DNA from: Abyssalbus ytuae
Lineage (GTDB): Bacteria > Bacteroidota > Bacteroidia > Flavobacteriales > Flavobacteriaceae
Direction: 5' to 3'
Assembly: GCF_022807975.1 (NCBI RefSeq)
Contig: NZ_CP094358.1
Span: 372,001 to 436,000 of the forward strand
Length of the DNA: 64,000 bases
The stretch's first letter is position 1; every line of letters begins with the position of its first letter. The notes below the pieces were generated by a model. That model did no database searches, was not told the DNA's origin, and was given only the letters and a program-made list of their open reading frames with translations. The position numbers and the translations under genes were made by a program. Positions 30,275 to 38,633 of this stretch are shown here, piece by piece.

Positions 30275-31672
30275 GTGAAAAATAGTTTAAAACAATTAAT
30301 ATTATTAACATTCATAATTTTAACTTCCTCTTGTGCAAAAGATGATCAGCCTTTTCTTCTTTTACCCGAAGAGGGCGAAGAGTTATCAGGAGGTACGGTT
30401 ACGGTATTTGATTTTTCTCAGAATGCCTTTGGCTTACAAGCTCCTAACCTTTCGGATGAAGAAAGTTTATTATTTTTTGTAGGAAATTCATTTTTTAATC
30501 AAAATTGGGTTACAGCGCCTGCTTCAACTACAGCCAGGGATGGCTTAGGCCCCCTTTTTAATGCACGGGCCTGTTCCAGCTGCCACTTTAAAGATGGACG
30601 TGGAAGAGCTCCTGAATTTTCAGGTGAATTAGCTCATGGCCTGCTTTTAAGGGTGAACATCGGAAATGATATAAACGGTGCCCCCCTGCCCGACCCCAAT
30701 TATGGAGGTCAAATTCAGGATCAGGCAATACCCAATATTGATACGGAAGCTGGTTTTGAAGTTACCTACGAAGAAATTACAGGCTCCTATCCTGATGGCA
30801 CTTCTTATTCTCTAAGAAAACCATCTTACATTATAACTAACCAAACATTCGGAGAATTAAGTACTAATGCCAGACTTTCTCCCCGGGTTGCTAATCAAAT
30901 GATTGGTTTGGGGTTACTTGAAGCTATAGATGAAACCATTATTCTTTCTTTAGAAGATGAAAATGATACAAATAATGACGGTATCAGTGGAAAAGCAAAT
31001 TATGTATGGGATGTTTCTTCTCAAAGTTTAAAATTAGGCCGGTTTGGCTGGAAAGCAAATCAGCCTTCAATCCTACAACAAATAGCCGCTGCGTTTTCAG
31101 GAGACCTCGGTATTACCTCTTCTGTATTTCCCAATGAAAATTGCCCGCCGGGTATAGATTGTGCAAGTGTCCCAAATGGGGGTGAACCTGAAATATCCGA
31201 TGAGAATTTCAATACTGTTTTACTTTACTCAAGTACCCTGGCAGTGCCAGCAAGAAGAGATGTGGATAAGACCGAGGTGTTGGAAGGGAAACAACTTTTT
31301 GAACAAATTAATTGTGTGGCCTGCCATCTTCCTAAAATTACTACAGGTACACATCCTACAATTAATGCACTTTCTAACCAAACAATCAGGCCGTATACCG
31401 ATATGCTACTTCATGATATGGGCGATGGATTGTCAGACAACAGTCAGGACTTTTTAGCTACTAAAAACGAATGGCGTACTCCTCCGTTATGGGGATTAGG
31501 CCTTATAAAAACAGTAAACGGGCATACGTATTTACTTCATGACGGCAGGGCCCGGAACACGGAAGAAGCCATTTTATGGCATGATGGGGAAGCTAAAAAG
31601 GCTAAAAATGCTTTTATGGAATTAACCAAAACTGAGAGAGAAAAAATAATCACATTTATACAGTCATTATAA
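30275..31672 (+). CDS. di-haem cytochrome c-type oxidoreductase, lipoprotein
   Basis: A 465-aa protein of the di-haem oxidoreductase ('thiol oxidoreductase', DUF1111-like) family, related to cytochrome c peroxidases. Two haem-binding motifs are visible: CSSCH (100-104 from this start) and CVACH (about 350), with a late LLHDGRARN segment. The lipoprotein signal MKNSLKQLILLTFIILTSSC fits a GTG start at 30275. Frames starting at 30215 (TTG) or 30245 (ATG) would read through the terminator stem or -7 box. It sits between two imelysins, and its stop is 1 nt from the next start. It probably performs periplasmic redox chemistry coupled to metal uptake. Confidence 0.88.
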   Translation: MKNSLKQLILLTFIILTSSCAKDDQPFLLLPEEGEELSGGTVTVFDFSQNAFGLQAPNLSDEESLLFFVGNSFFNQNWVTAPASTTARDGLGPLFNARACSSCHFKDGRGRAPEFSGELAHGLLLRVNIGNDINGAPLPDPNYGGQIQDQAIPNIDTEAGFEVTYEEITGSYPDGTSYSLRKPSYIITNQTFGELSTNARLSPRVANQMIGLGLLEAIDETIILSLEDENDTNNDGISGKANYVWDVSSQSLKLGRFGWKANQPSILQQIAAAFSGDLGITSSVFPNENCPPGIDCASVPNGGEPEISDENFNTVLLYSSTLAVPARRDVDKTEVLEGKQLFEQINCVACHLPKITTGTHPTINALSNQTIRPYTDMLLHDMGDGLSDNSQDFLATKNEWRTPPLWGLGLIKTVNGHTYLLHDGRARNTEEAILWHDGEAKKAKNAFMELTKTEREKIITFIQSL

Positions 31673-31673
31673 A

Positions 31674-32783
31674 ATGAATAATTTCAACAAAACATTCGTT
31701 ATATTTTCAATAAGCTTATTGGCATGTATAGGTTTTATTATCATAAGTTGCGAAAAGGGAACTGTTACAGAAGACGAATACAACATACAATATAACCGTA
31801 GCGCCCAACTTAATAACCTTTATAATAATGGTATTTTACCCATTCATTCCACATTTATTAACGAATTATCCAAACTAAATGATGCTGCAGTTGCTTTTTC
31901 TGTAAATATATCTTCAGAAAATTTGATTATACTTCAAAACCAGTGGAAAGTAACAGCAAGTGTATGGAGTCAATGTGAATTATATAATATAGGGGAGATC
32001 AAAGATAGTTTTGTCCATTTCCTTATAGCAAACCGACCGACAAATACCGAAGCAATTGAAAGTTTCATATCCACTGATCAAATAATTAATAAAGAAACAT
32101 TAGCCTTAAAAGGAGCTTCCTCCAAAGGAATATCAGCGATTGAATATTTATTATTTGAACACGATAATGAAACCACACTGAGCCTCTTTAGTGATAATTC
32201 AAGGAGAGCAGACTATTTAACGGCTGCAATTCAGGTTCTTCAAGATGATGCCAATGAATTATATAATCTTTGGATACAATATAGTGATACGTTTGTAAAT
32301 GCCCTTCAAAGCGACCTTGACGGGGGACAAAATCAACTTATCAATGCTATGGTAAGCCTTATAGAAGAAATTATTCAAAGTAAGCTGGGAAAAGCGTTAG
32401 GCGATTCAAATGGCGGAATTATTACTATTGATGAACTGGAAGCTTACCGAAGTGACAGCTCTTTAGAACTGATAGAAAATAACCTCATTGCTTTACAAAA
32501 GTGTTTTACCGGAAATTTTAAAGAAAATAACAGAAAGTATGGTTTTGACAATTACTTAAATGATCTGGACAATACTGAGCTGGTGCAAACTATAAACAGT
32601 CAGTTTGAAAAATGTTTTAATACATTAAATAAAATCAATTCACTTAATCAAACTTTATCTGTCAATCCGTCACTGGCCGAAGAATTAAAAACCGACTTTA
32701 CTAATTTACTTATACTCATTAAAGTAGATATGTCAAATTTTATAGGCTCTACCATTACTTTTAATGATAACGACGGTGATTAA
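31674..32783 (+). CDS. second imelysin-like lipoprotein with altered GxHxxE motif
   Basis: A 369-aa lipoprotein (signal ending IISC, C26). The helical imelysin layout is present, including a segment aligning with GxHxxE, but here it reads GISAIE (152-157): the His is Ser. It is therefore a divergent imelysin that may have lost the metal or catalytic site of the first copy. It starts 1 nt after the di-haem gene and its end overlaps the HTTM gene by 20 bp, indicating translational coupling. Confidence 0.82.
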   Translation: MNNFNKTFVIFSISLLACIGFIIISCEKGTVTEDEYNIQYNRSAQLNNLYNNGILPIHSTFINELSKLNDAAVAFSVNISSENLIILQNQWKVTASVWSQCELYNIGEIKDSFVHFLIANRPTNTEAIESFISTDQIINKETLALKGASSKGISAIEYLLFEHDNETTLSLFSDNSRRADYLTAAIQVLQDDANELYNLWIQYSDTFVNALQSDLDGGQNQLINAMVSLIEEIIQSKLGKALGDSNGGIITIDELEAYRSDSSLELIENNLIALQKCFTGNFKENNRKYGFDNYLNDLDNTELVQTINSQFEKCFNTLNKINSLNQTLSVNPSLAEELKTDFTNLLILIKVDMSNFIGSTITFNDNDGD

Positions 32784-34107
32784 GTTTTTCAAACATCATA
32801 CCTTACATCCTTTACATATATTACCCCTGGCCATCTATAGGATGGCTTTTGGTTTTTTAATGTTTTTCTCTCAGATAAGGTTCATTTATAAAGGCTGGGT
32901 TGAAGATTGCTATCTGAATCCGGAATTTCATTTTACCTACACCGGCTTTGAGTGGATAAAGCCGTTTGAAAGTCCTGCACTTATGTATGGCATGGTTATA
33001 CTTTGTGCATGTATGGCCCTGTTTATAGCCTTAGGGTTTTTATACCGTATCAGTACCATACTGTTTTTTATTTCTTTTACTTACCTGGAATTAATTGAGA
33101 AAGCCTGGTACCTTAACCACTACTATTTTGTTTCGCTTGTTGCTTTTTTATTATGCCTGGTACCTGCAAATGCCAACTTTTCTTTAGATGCCAGATTATT
33201 TCCTGCAATAAAAAAAGAGCTTATTCCGTCATGGGGGATCAATATTTTTAAATTGCAAATAAGCATTGTTTATTTTTTTGCAGGCCTGGCAAAAATTAAA
33301 ACCGACTGGCTTTTACATGCTTTGCCATTAAAAATATGGTTAAAAACAAAAGCTGATATTCCTGTGATCGGCCATTTGCTTCAATACGACATTACTGCCT
33401 ATTTTTTTAGCTGGTTCGGGTTGGTATATGATTTGTCTGTTGCTTTCTTTTTATGGAACAAAAAAACGCGTCCGTATGCCCTGATAGCTGTGCTGCTTTT
33501 TCATTCTATGACTGCCCTTTTATTTAATATAGGCATGTTTCCGTGGGTAATGATTATGGGCTCGCTTATTTTTGTGACGAAAGATGAATGGAATAATATT
33601 TTACAAAAATTCAATTTAAAAATTAAGCCCGCTACTTATCAACCGGTAAATTCCATATCTGCATGGAAGACCTTTATTTTATCAGCGTTTTTTATTATTC
33701 AGCTTTATTTGCCTCTCCGGCATTATTTTTATAATGAAAATATGATGTGGACCGAACGTTTTTTCCGGTTCGGGTGGAATGTAATGCTTATGGAAAAAAA
33801 TGGATTTTGTGAATTTACCGTTGTAAACGCCGAAAATGGAAAAAAATGGAAAGAATATCCTTCAACTTTCTTAACCACCATACAGGAAAAACAAATGAGC
33901 TTTCAGCCTGATATGATATGGCAATATGCTCATTATCTCAAAGAAAAATACAATAAAGAGGGTATTAAAAATTGTAAGGTGTATGTACTGTCCCGGGTAT
34001 CGCTAAACGGGAGGCCATCCCAATTATTTATTAATCCCGAAACCGATATTGCTTCATTGAAAAATGTAAATGAAATTTATGATGAAGTTACAGAGATGAA
34101 AAACTAA
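32764..34107 (+). CDS. HTTM-domain membrane protein
   Basis: A 447-aa multi-pass protein of the HTTM family (horizontally transferred transmembrane domain, homologous to vitamin K-dependent gamma-carboxylase). Family features are LAIYRMAFGFLMFF near residue 25, about ten hydrophobic helices up to residue 275 including FLYRISTILFFISFTYLELIE, and a lumen-type soluble tail to 447. Whether it carboxylates proteins is unknown. It overlaps the imelysin-like gene by 20 bp and its 3' end overlaps the convergent gene by 4 bp. HTTM genes beside imelysins recur in this phylum. Confidence 0.85.
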   Translation: MITTVIKFFKHHTLHPLHILPLAIYRMAFGFLMFFSQIRFIYKGWVEDCYLNPEFHFTYTGFEWIKPFESPALMYGMVILCACMALFIALGFLYRISTILFFISFTYLELIEKAWYLNHYYFVSLVAFLLCLVPANANFSLDARLFPAIKKELIPSWGINIFKLQISIVYFFAGLAKIKTDWLLHALPLKIWLKTKADIPVIGHLLQYDITAYFFSWFGLVYDLSVAFFLWNKKTRPYALIAVLLFHSMTALLFNIGMFPWVMIMGSLIFVTKDEWNNILQKFNLKIKPATYQPVNSISAWKTFILSAFFIIQLYLPLRHYFYNENMMWTERFFRFGWNVMLMEKNGFCEFTVVNAENGKKWKEYPSTFLTTIQEKQMSFQPDMIWQYAHYLKEKYNKEGIKNCKVYVLSRVSLNGRPSQLFINPETDIASLKNVNEIYDEVTEMKN

Positions 34108-34592
34108 CCTCTTTTTAAAACCTGAAACAATACAATTGAAGCTGAGGCAGTATATACCAGGGTCATAAATATACCTGAAACCATCACAATATATTTCATC
34201 CAGGTTAATCCATGCCACATTAAATAGATACCCCCAAATGTCAGAATTATTGAAAAGAACGGCTCAATGGCCAAAAAAATTTTAAGCTTTTCAGGAAGAC
34301 GGGTAATCATTAAAAGTCCTCCCAATAAAAAAAAGATAAATGACATAGACAGCACATGAGTATGAATAATAGTAAGCATTTCACGCTCACCTTTTTTAAA
34401 TTTCATTACCTCCGCTTCCTCATCATTTTCATTTCCAAGGTAATTTTCCTGTATCCCCGCAGGTGCAGAAGAACCTGTTTGCCCTACAAAAAGTAACCCC
34501 GTAAAATAACCAATGCTCAATACCACCACAAACGCAGCAATAAACATTTTTATTTCCCTGGGAAAAGTAAGAATCAGGCCATTGTAATTCAT
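34104..34592 (-). CDS. four-helix membrane protein, partner of the FMN-binding protein
   Basis: A 162-aa inner-membrane protein with four predicted helices (about 15-35, 73-95, 105-125, 134-156). A His pair in TIIHTHVLSMSF at the start of helix 2 and further His in GGIYLMWHG could ligate haem or quinone. The start codon overlaps the stop of the FMN-binding gene by 4 bp (ATGA type), so the two are coupled. I do not recognise a named family; an electron-transfer role is inferred from the pairing. Confidence 0.65.
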   Translation of the reverse strand: MNYNGLILTFPREIKMFIAAFVVVLSIGYFTGLLFVGQTGSSAPAGIQENYLGNENDEEAEVMKFKKGEREMLTIIHTHVLSMSFIFFLLGGLLMITRLPEKLKIFLAIEPFFSIILTFGGIYLMWHGLTWMKYIVMVSGIFMTLVYTASASIVLFQVLKRG

Positions 34593-35116
34593 TCCACAAT
34601 TTTATGTTCGTAAAGTATATTAACGGTTTTTAAAAGATCGTTCACAGCATTTGTCATAGAGTTAACAGAAATAGTTGCGCCGGAAATAGCCATTACATTA
34701 TTTAGACTGTCAGCTTTTGTTTTTCCTTCAAATTGCCTTAACCACCGCTTACTGCCAATCTCACCCCCGTATTCTTCCCGGTAAACCAATACTTTGGTTC
34801 TTTTAATAATCAAAGCGGCATCAAAAATAACCATATAATCAAACCGTGCTGTTTTACTTGGTGCATCATCTATAAAAACATACCCCAAGAGGTTGTTATC
34901 CGAAGTTAGTTTGAAAAAATTTTCTCCTGTAATTTTTAAAGGCAGGGTACTGTTTATTTCATCTGTAACTTCTACCGGTATAAGCTGAAATTCTTCCGTT
35001 TCAAAAACATCCGAAACTTCCTTTACTACTTTCTTTTTTATTTTATCGGGAATAAAGGTTAAAGAAGTAAAACTTAATACTGAAATAAATAGTACTGTTA
35101 GTATTTTGTAGTTCAT
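34589..35116 (-). CDS. FMN-binding domain protein (covalent flavin)
   Basis: A 175-aa exported protein (hydrophobic N-terminus MNYKILTVLFISVLSFTSL). The C-terminal half is an FMN-binding domain of the NqrC/RnfG type with the flavinylation motif SGATIS near residue 145, where the Thr would be modified by ApbE. It is coupled by a 4-bp overlap to the membrane protein and lies 153 nt downstream of the porin gene. Extracytoplasmic electron transfer is likely. No apbE is in the window. Confidence 0.82.
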   Translation of the reverse strand: MNYKILTVLFISVLSFTSLTFIPDKIKKKVVKEVSDVFETEEFQLIPVEVTDEINSTLPLKITGENFFKLTSDNNLLGYVFIDDAPSKTARFDYMVIFDAALIIKRTKVLVYREEYGGEIGSKRWLRQFEGKTKADSLNNVMAISGATISVNSMTNAVNDLLKTVNILYEHKIVE

Positions 35117-35269
35117 TTTTTCTTAAAGAATATGTTTACAAAATGTCAAATTAATCAGATGAAGAGATTTAAACTTTTTGGATTGAAGCAAAAAGTTCAA
35201 ACCACTTCAATGCTAAAAGTTGAGGCAAAACAAATCACCTCAACTTTTAATACTTAAAACTAAATTATA

Positions 35270-36439
35270 TTAAAACCACACCCCAACTCCAAAATTAAGC
35301 TGGTTTGGAACATCTCCATCATCTACTTTATTATCACGAATTTGATAATCTCCTTTAACTACTACTCCAGGAGCTATATGATAGCTCAACCCTAAAGTTG
35401 TATCATTTCTGTTATAGGAATCATTGGGCAATAACCCTCCCTCGGTTGCTGCATGAGTATCATATTGCTCATACCTTGCAAAGGCAAACAACTTTTGTTC
35501 GGCTGTTTGAGGTAATAAATTATACGCTGCCTCTACATACCATCCCTGTAATGCACTTCCTAAATTCTGGCCGGTTAAATTATTGTAATCTTCAGTATCG
35601 GTTATTGAAGCATAAATAAACTCTCCCCTGGCAGTAAATTTCTGAAAAGCATAACGCGCATCTAATCCTACCATAGCGACCCCAACATCGGCTCCATCAA
35701 CATCATCAATTTCATCATCGGCCTGTGTTCTTCCAAAATATCCGGCTAAACCTAAACGTAATCCCGGTATTCCGTAATAATCCAGCTTAGTTGAAAAATT
35801 AGGCTGATTTATGGTAGAATTAATTCCTTTTTGTTTACCTCCTTTTAAACCGTTTTCACCTCCTATTAATCCCGTGCCATCAGCATTTACCGATTTAAAA
35901 CCATTAAAAACATAAGCCTGGTAAGACATAGACAAACTGTTTATTCGCCCTGTAACTCCCACCCCTATTTCTCTCCATGTAGTGGGTACTATCGAATTGT
36001 CTACCGCCGGCCTGTTTGTACCATTAAAAGTAGTAGGTTCATGAAACTCATTAATAATTCCCATGGGTACCAGCATTAAACCCGCCCTTAAACTTACATT
36101 ATTAGCTACATTGTAGTTTATAAAAGCCTGTTCTACAAAAACTTCTTCTACATGTTCAAACTCAACTTCTGTAACAAACTGGGTTTTTTCATTAAACTGG
36201 TAGCCAAACAATAAAACCACACGTTGTACATCTAACTCTCCATTATCGGCTTCGGGCTGGTTGTATAGTATTTCTCCATACGCCCCAACTGTAACTGATT
36301 TACCATAATTACCGGAAAGGATACGCTGAGCTGCATTTTGCTGCTTTTGCGGATTAAAAGTTATGGAGTCCTGAACGGTTTGAGCAAAACCTGATGCACA
36401 AACCAATCCGATCAATAAAGAAGAAATAATCTTTTTCAT
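35270..36439 (-). CDS. outer-membrane porin (phosphate-selective porin O/P-like)
   Basis: A 389-aa beta-barrel with signal peptide MKKIISSLLIGLVCASGFAQ. The alternating amphipathic strands, the LDVQRVVLLFGYQF motif, FVEQAFINY and a C-terminal aromatic (GVGVWF) fit an outer-membrane porin of the OprO/P-like group. Solute unknown. The ATG at 36439 is chosen for the signal peptide; the longer frame (36484) would start inside the promoter. It probably leads an operon with the FMN-binding and four-helix genes. Confidence 0.82.
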   Translation of the reverse strand: MKKIISSLLIGLVCASGFAQTVQDSITFNPQKQQNAAQRILSGNYGKSVTVGAYGEILYNQPEADNGELDVQRVVLLFGYQFNEKTQFVTEVEFEHVEEVFVEQAFINYNVANNVSLRAGLMLVPMGIINEFHEPTTFNGTNRPAVDNSIVPTTWREIGVGVTGRINSLSMSYQAYVFNGFKSVNADGTGLIGGENGLKGGKQKGINSTINQPNFSTKLDYYGIPGLRLGLAGYFGRTQADDEIDDVDGADVGVAMVGLDARYAFQKFTARGEFIYASITDTEDYNNLTGQNLGSALQGWYVEAAYNLLPQTAEQKLFAFARYEQYDTHAATEGGLLPNDSYNRNDTTLGLSYHIAPGVVVKGDYQIRDNKVDDGDVPNQLNFGVGVWF

Positions 36440-36481
36440 TAGTTTTTTCAGACCTGTTATAAATTGATTAATTAGGAGGGG

Positions 36482-36489
36482 CAAATATA
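36482..36489 (-). promoter_or_regulatory. -7 box of porin promoter
   Basis: TATATTTG on the minus strand, perfect TAnnTTTG, about 40 nt before the ATG at 36439. Confidence 0.55.
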
Positions 36490-36539
36490 GGCAGCAAATA
36501 TCAACTATAAAAGTTAATTTAGATTAATTTTAAATAAAA

Positions 36540-37403
36540 TCAATGGTAATGAGTAAATATTTTGGTGGCTTCATTATAAGCACTTTCAAAACTCATGGCG
36601 CTTAAACCCGTGTCGGCTTTTTCCTTATTAAAATAGGACAATAATTTTTCTGTCGGCATGTTTCCCGTTAATTCATCTTTTGCCATAGGACAACCTCCAA
36701 AACCCTGAATAGCCCCGTCAAACCTTTTGCATCCTCCTTTGTAAGCCGCATCCACTTTTTCGTGCCATGTAGATGGGGTTGTATGTAAATGTGCCCCAAA
36801 TTCAATACCGGGATATTGGGGAATTAAATTTGAAAACAAATATTCTATAACATCGGGGGTAGAACTCCCCACGGTGTCCGAAAGTGATAAGATTTTAATC
36901 CCCATGGCCGATAACCGCTCTGTCCACTGCCCTACTATATCCACATTCCAGGGGTCGCCATACGGGTTACCAAAACCCATAGACAAATAGGCAACTACTT
37001 CTTTATTGGTTTTTACTGCAATATCAAGTATGGCTTTTAAAATATCTATACTTTGCGTTATTGTTTTGTGGGTATTACGCATCTGGAAATTCTCCGAAAT
37101 GGAAAAGGGATACCCCAGGTAGTCTATTGCCTTGTGTACGGAAGCATCTTCCGCACCCCTGACATTGGCAACAATAGCCAGTAATTTACTGTTGGTTTGC
37201 GACAAATCTAATTGTGAAAGTACATGGGCAGTATCTGCCATTTGAGGTATTGCTTTGGGCGATACAAAACTTCCAAAATCAATAGTATCAAACCCTACCC
37301 TCAACAGGGACTGAATATACTGCATTTTTTTTTCGGTGGGTATAAAATCTTTAATGCCCTGCATGGCATCGCGCGGACATTCAATTATTTTCACTTTTTC
37401 CAT
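36540..37403 (-). CDS. hydroxymethylglutaryl-CoA lyase
   Basis: A 287-aa TIM-barrel lyase splitting HMG-CoA to acetyl-CoA and acetoacetate, the last step of leucine breakdown. Catalytic marks: R11-D12 in ECPRDAMQG, metal ligands H205 and H207 (AHLHTTP), and C238 in the GFGGCPMA signature. The longer frame at 37484 adds 27 unconserved residues; the ATG at 37403 matches the family and lies just after a -7 box. The 41-bp repeat array is upstream. Confidence 0.93.
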   Translation of the reverse strand: MEKVKIIECPRDAMQGIKDFIPTEKKMQYIQSLLRVGFDTIDFGSFVSPKAIPQMADTAHVLSQLDLSQTNSKLLAIVANVRGAEDASVHKAIDYLGYPFSISENFQMRNTHKTITQSIDILKAILDIAVKTNKEVVAYLSMGFGNPYGDPWNVDIVGQWTERLSAMGIKILSLSDTVGSSTPDVIEYLFSNLIPQYPGIEFGAHLHTTPSTWHEKVDAAYKGGCKRFDGAIQGFGGCPMAKDELTGNMPTEKLLSYFNKEKADTGLSAMSFESAYNEATKIFTHYH

Positions 37404-37408
37404 TCTTT

Positions 37409-37416
37409 CAAAGATA
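37409..37416 (-). promoter_or_regulatory. -7 box of HMG-CoA lyase promoter
   Basis: TATCTTTG on the minus strand matches TAnnTTTG and ends only 5 nt before the ATG, implying a leaderless or nearly leaderless mRNA. TTC rather than TTG lies at the -33 distance. Confidence 0.5.
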
Positions 37417-37554
37417 GGAAGGTTTTTGTCATTTACGAATTTCGATTGTGGATTTGATATTTCCTGATATAAACCGCAGTACAAATCCTATTCAAAAAAA
37501 ACTGGCAGGTTTTTAGAAACCTGTCATGTTTGCAAATACATCTGATAAAACCGT

Positions 37555-37862
37555 CTCGCAGTACTGCAGGAACAAATCCCTGACCGGGGAAAACATCTCG
37601 CAGGCTGCAGGGACAAATCCCTGACCGGGGAAAACGCCTCGCAGGCTGCAGGGACAAATCCCTGACCGGGGAAACCGTCTCGCAGGCTGCAGGGACAAAT
37701 CCCCGACCGGGGAAAACGCCTCGCAGGCTGCAGGAGCAAATCCCGGATCGGGAAAACGTCTCGCAGTGTTGCAGGAGCAAATCCCACATCGGGAAAACGC
37801 CTCGCACTACTGCAGGAACAAAAAAACACCTGACAAAATCACCTCGCAGGCTGCAGGACCAA
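37555..37862. repeat. GC-rich array of eight 41-bp tandem repeats with internal hairpins
   Basis: Units start at 37555, 37597, 37638, 37679, 37720, 37760, 37801 and 37843 (the last is partial). The period is 41 bp, with 40- or 42-bp units from single indels. Each begins CTCGCA, continues with CTGCAGG, ACAAATCCC, a GACCGGGG block and an AAAAC linker. Units 2-4 are nearly identical and the outer units have drifted. A consensus unit has 26 G/C of 41, far above the surrounding DNA. Two hairpins compete for the same TCCC: CAGGGA-caaa-TCCCTG, and TCCCyG-ac-CGGGGA. No unique spacers exist, so this is not CRISPR. The remaining spacer (37417-37554 and 37863-37944) shows nothing I recognise. Confidence 0.9.
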
Positions 37863-37944
37863 CAAGATGTGCATTACAAACAGCCTAATCATAACAATGA
37901 ATTAACTAATTCGTAAAATCTCAATTAATTTTCAAGGTTTTATA

Positions 37945-38601
37945 CTATCGATATAAACCCCGGAGTATCTCACTTGTGAGTTCATCAAAATGATCGATAA
38001 CCATATCGGCCTTAGACAAGTCCTGATTTCCGGAATTAGGATTCCTCAAACCAATACAAGTCATCCCAGCTGCTTTAGCTGCCAACACCCCGTTTTTACT
38101 ATCTTCTATAACCACAAATTGAGAAGGCGAAACATTGTACAGCTCTGCCACCCTTAAAAAAATATCGGGAAACGGCTTACCCTTTTTCACATGTTCACTA
38201 CTCACAAAATGATCAAAATAGTGATGAATACCTATTTTATTCACACTGTGGTTTATCAGTTTCACAGGCGATGAAGACCCTAAAGAAATTGCATAGTTTT
38301 CTTTCTGTAAATTATCCAGTAAGTTAATAATACCGCTTACAGGCATTAATTCTTTGCTTCCTATAACGCTGTTAAAATATTTTTTATGGGATGCAAACAA
38401 TTCTTCAGGAATTCCCGGTAAATTAAAATCTCCTTTTAATTTTTCCCATATGAGTAATGCGCCCATACCTACCAGGGAATGGTAATACTCAAGTGAAATG
38501 GTAACTTCCATTTCATCGAGTACTTCATTTAAAATTTCCATATGTACCGGTTCGCTGTCAACCAATACCCCATCCATATCAAAAATTATATGATTTTGCA
38601 T
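37945..38601 (-). CDS. HAD-superfamily phosphatase / phosphoglucomutase-like
   Basis: A 218-aa HAD hydrolase of the beta-phosphoglucomutase-like subgroup. Motif I is FDMDGVLVDSE (7-17) with the nucleophile D8 and acid D10; motif II LGSSS (107-111); motif III Lys in KKGKPFPDIF; motif IV VIEDSKNG. The helical cap is C1 type. The substrate is likely a small phosphosugar, unassigned. It starts 32 nt after pyrD and is probably its operon partner. Confidence 0.88.
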   Translation of the reverse strand: MQNHIIFDMDGVLVDSEPVHMEILNEVLDEMEVTISLEYYHSLVGMGALLIWEKLKGDFNLPGIPEELFASHKKYFNSVIGSKELMPVSGIINLLDNLQKENYAISLGSSSPVKLINHSVNKIGIHHYFDHFVSSEHVKKGKPFPDIFLRVAELYNVSPSQFVVIEDSKNGVLAAKAAGMTCIGLRNPNSGNQDLSKADMVIDHFDELTSEILRGLYR

Positions 38602-38633
38602 TTTTATATTTTATAGTTATAGGGAAATCAACT

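Noticed and set aside
35270-36484. Longer porin start at 36484
   Set aside because: It would begin inside the TATATTTG promoter box, and the signal peptide starts cleanly at 36439.
37433-37829. Three overlapping minus-strand open frames (about 61-124 codons) across the 41-bp array
   Set aside because: A 41-bp period is not a multiple of three, so all frames cycle through the same 41-residue text and stay open by repetition. Composition and lack of a start context argue against coding.
37555-37862. CRISPR array
   Set aside because: Units are contiguous at 41 bp with no variable spacers, and no cas genes are present.
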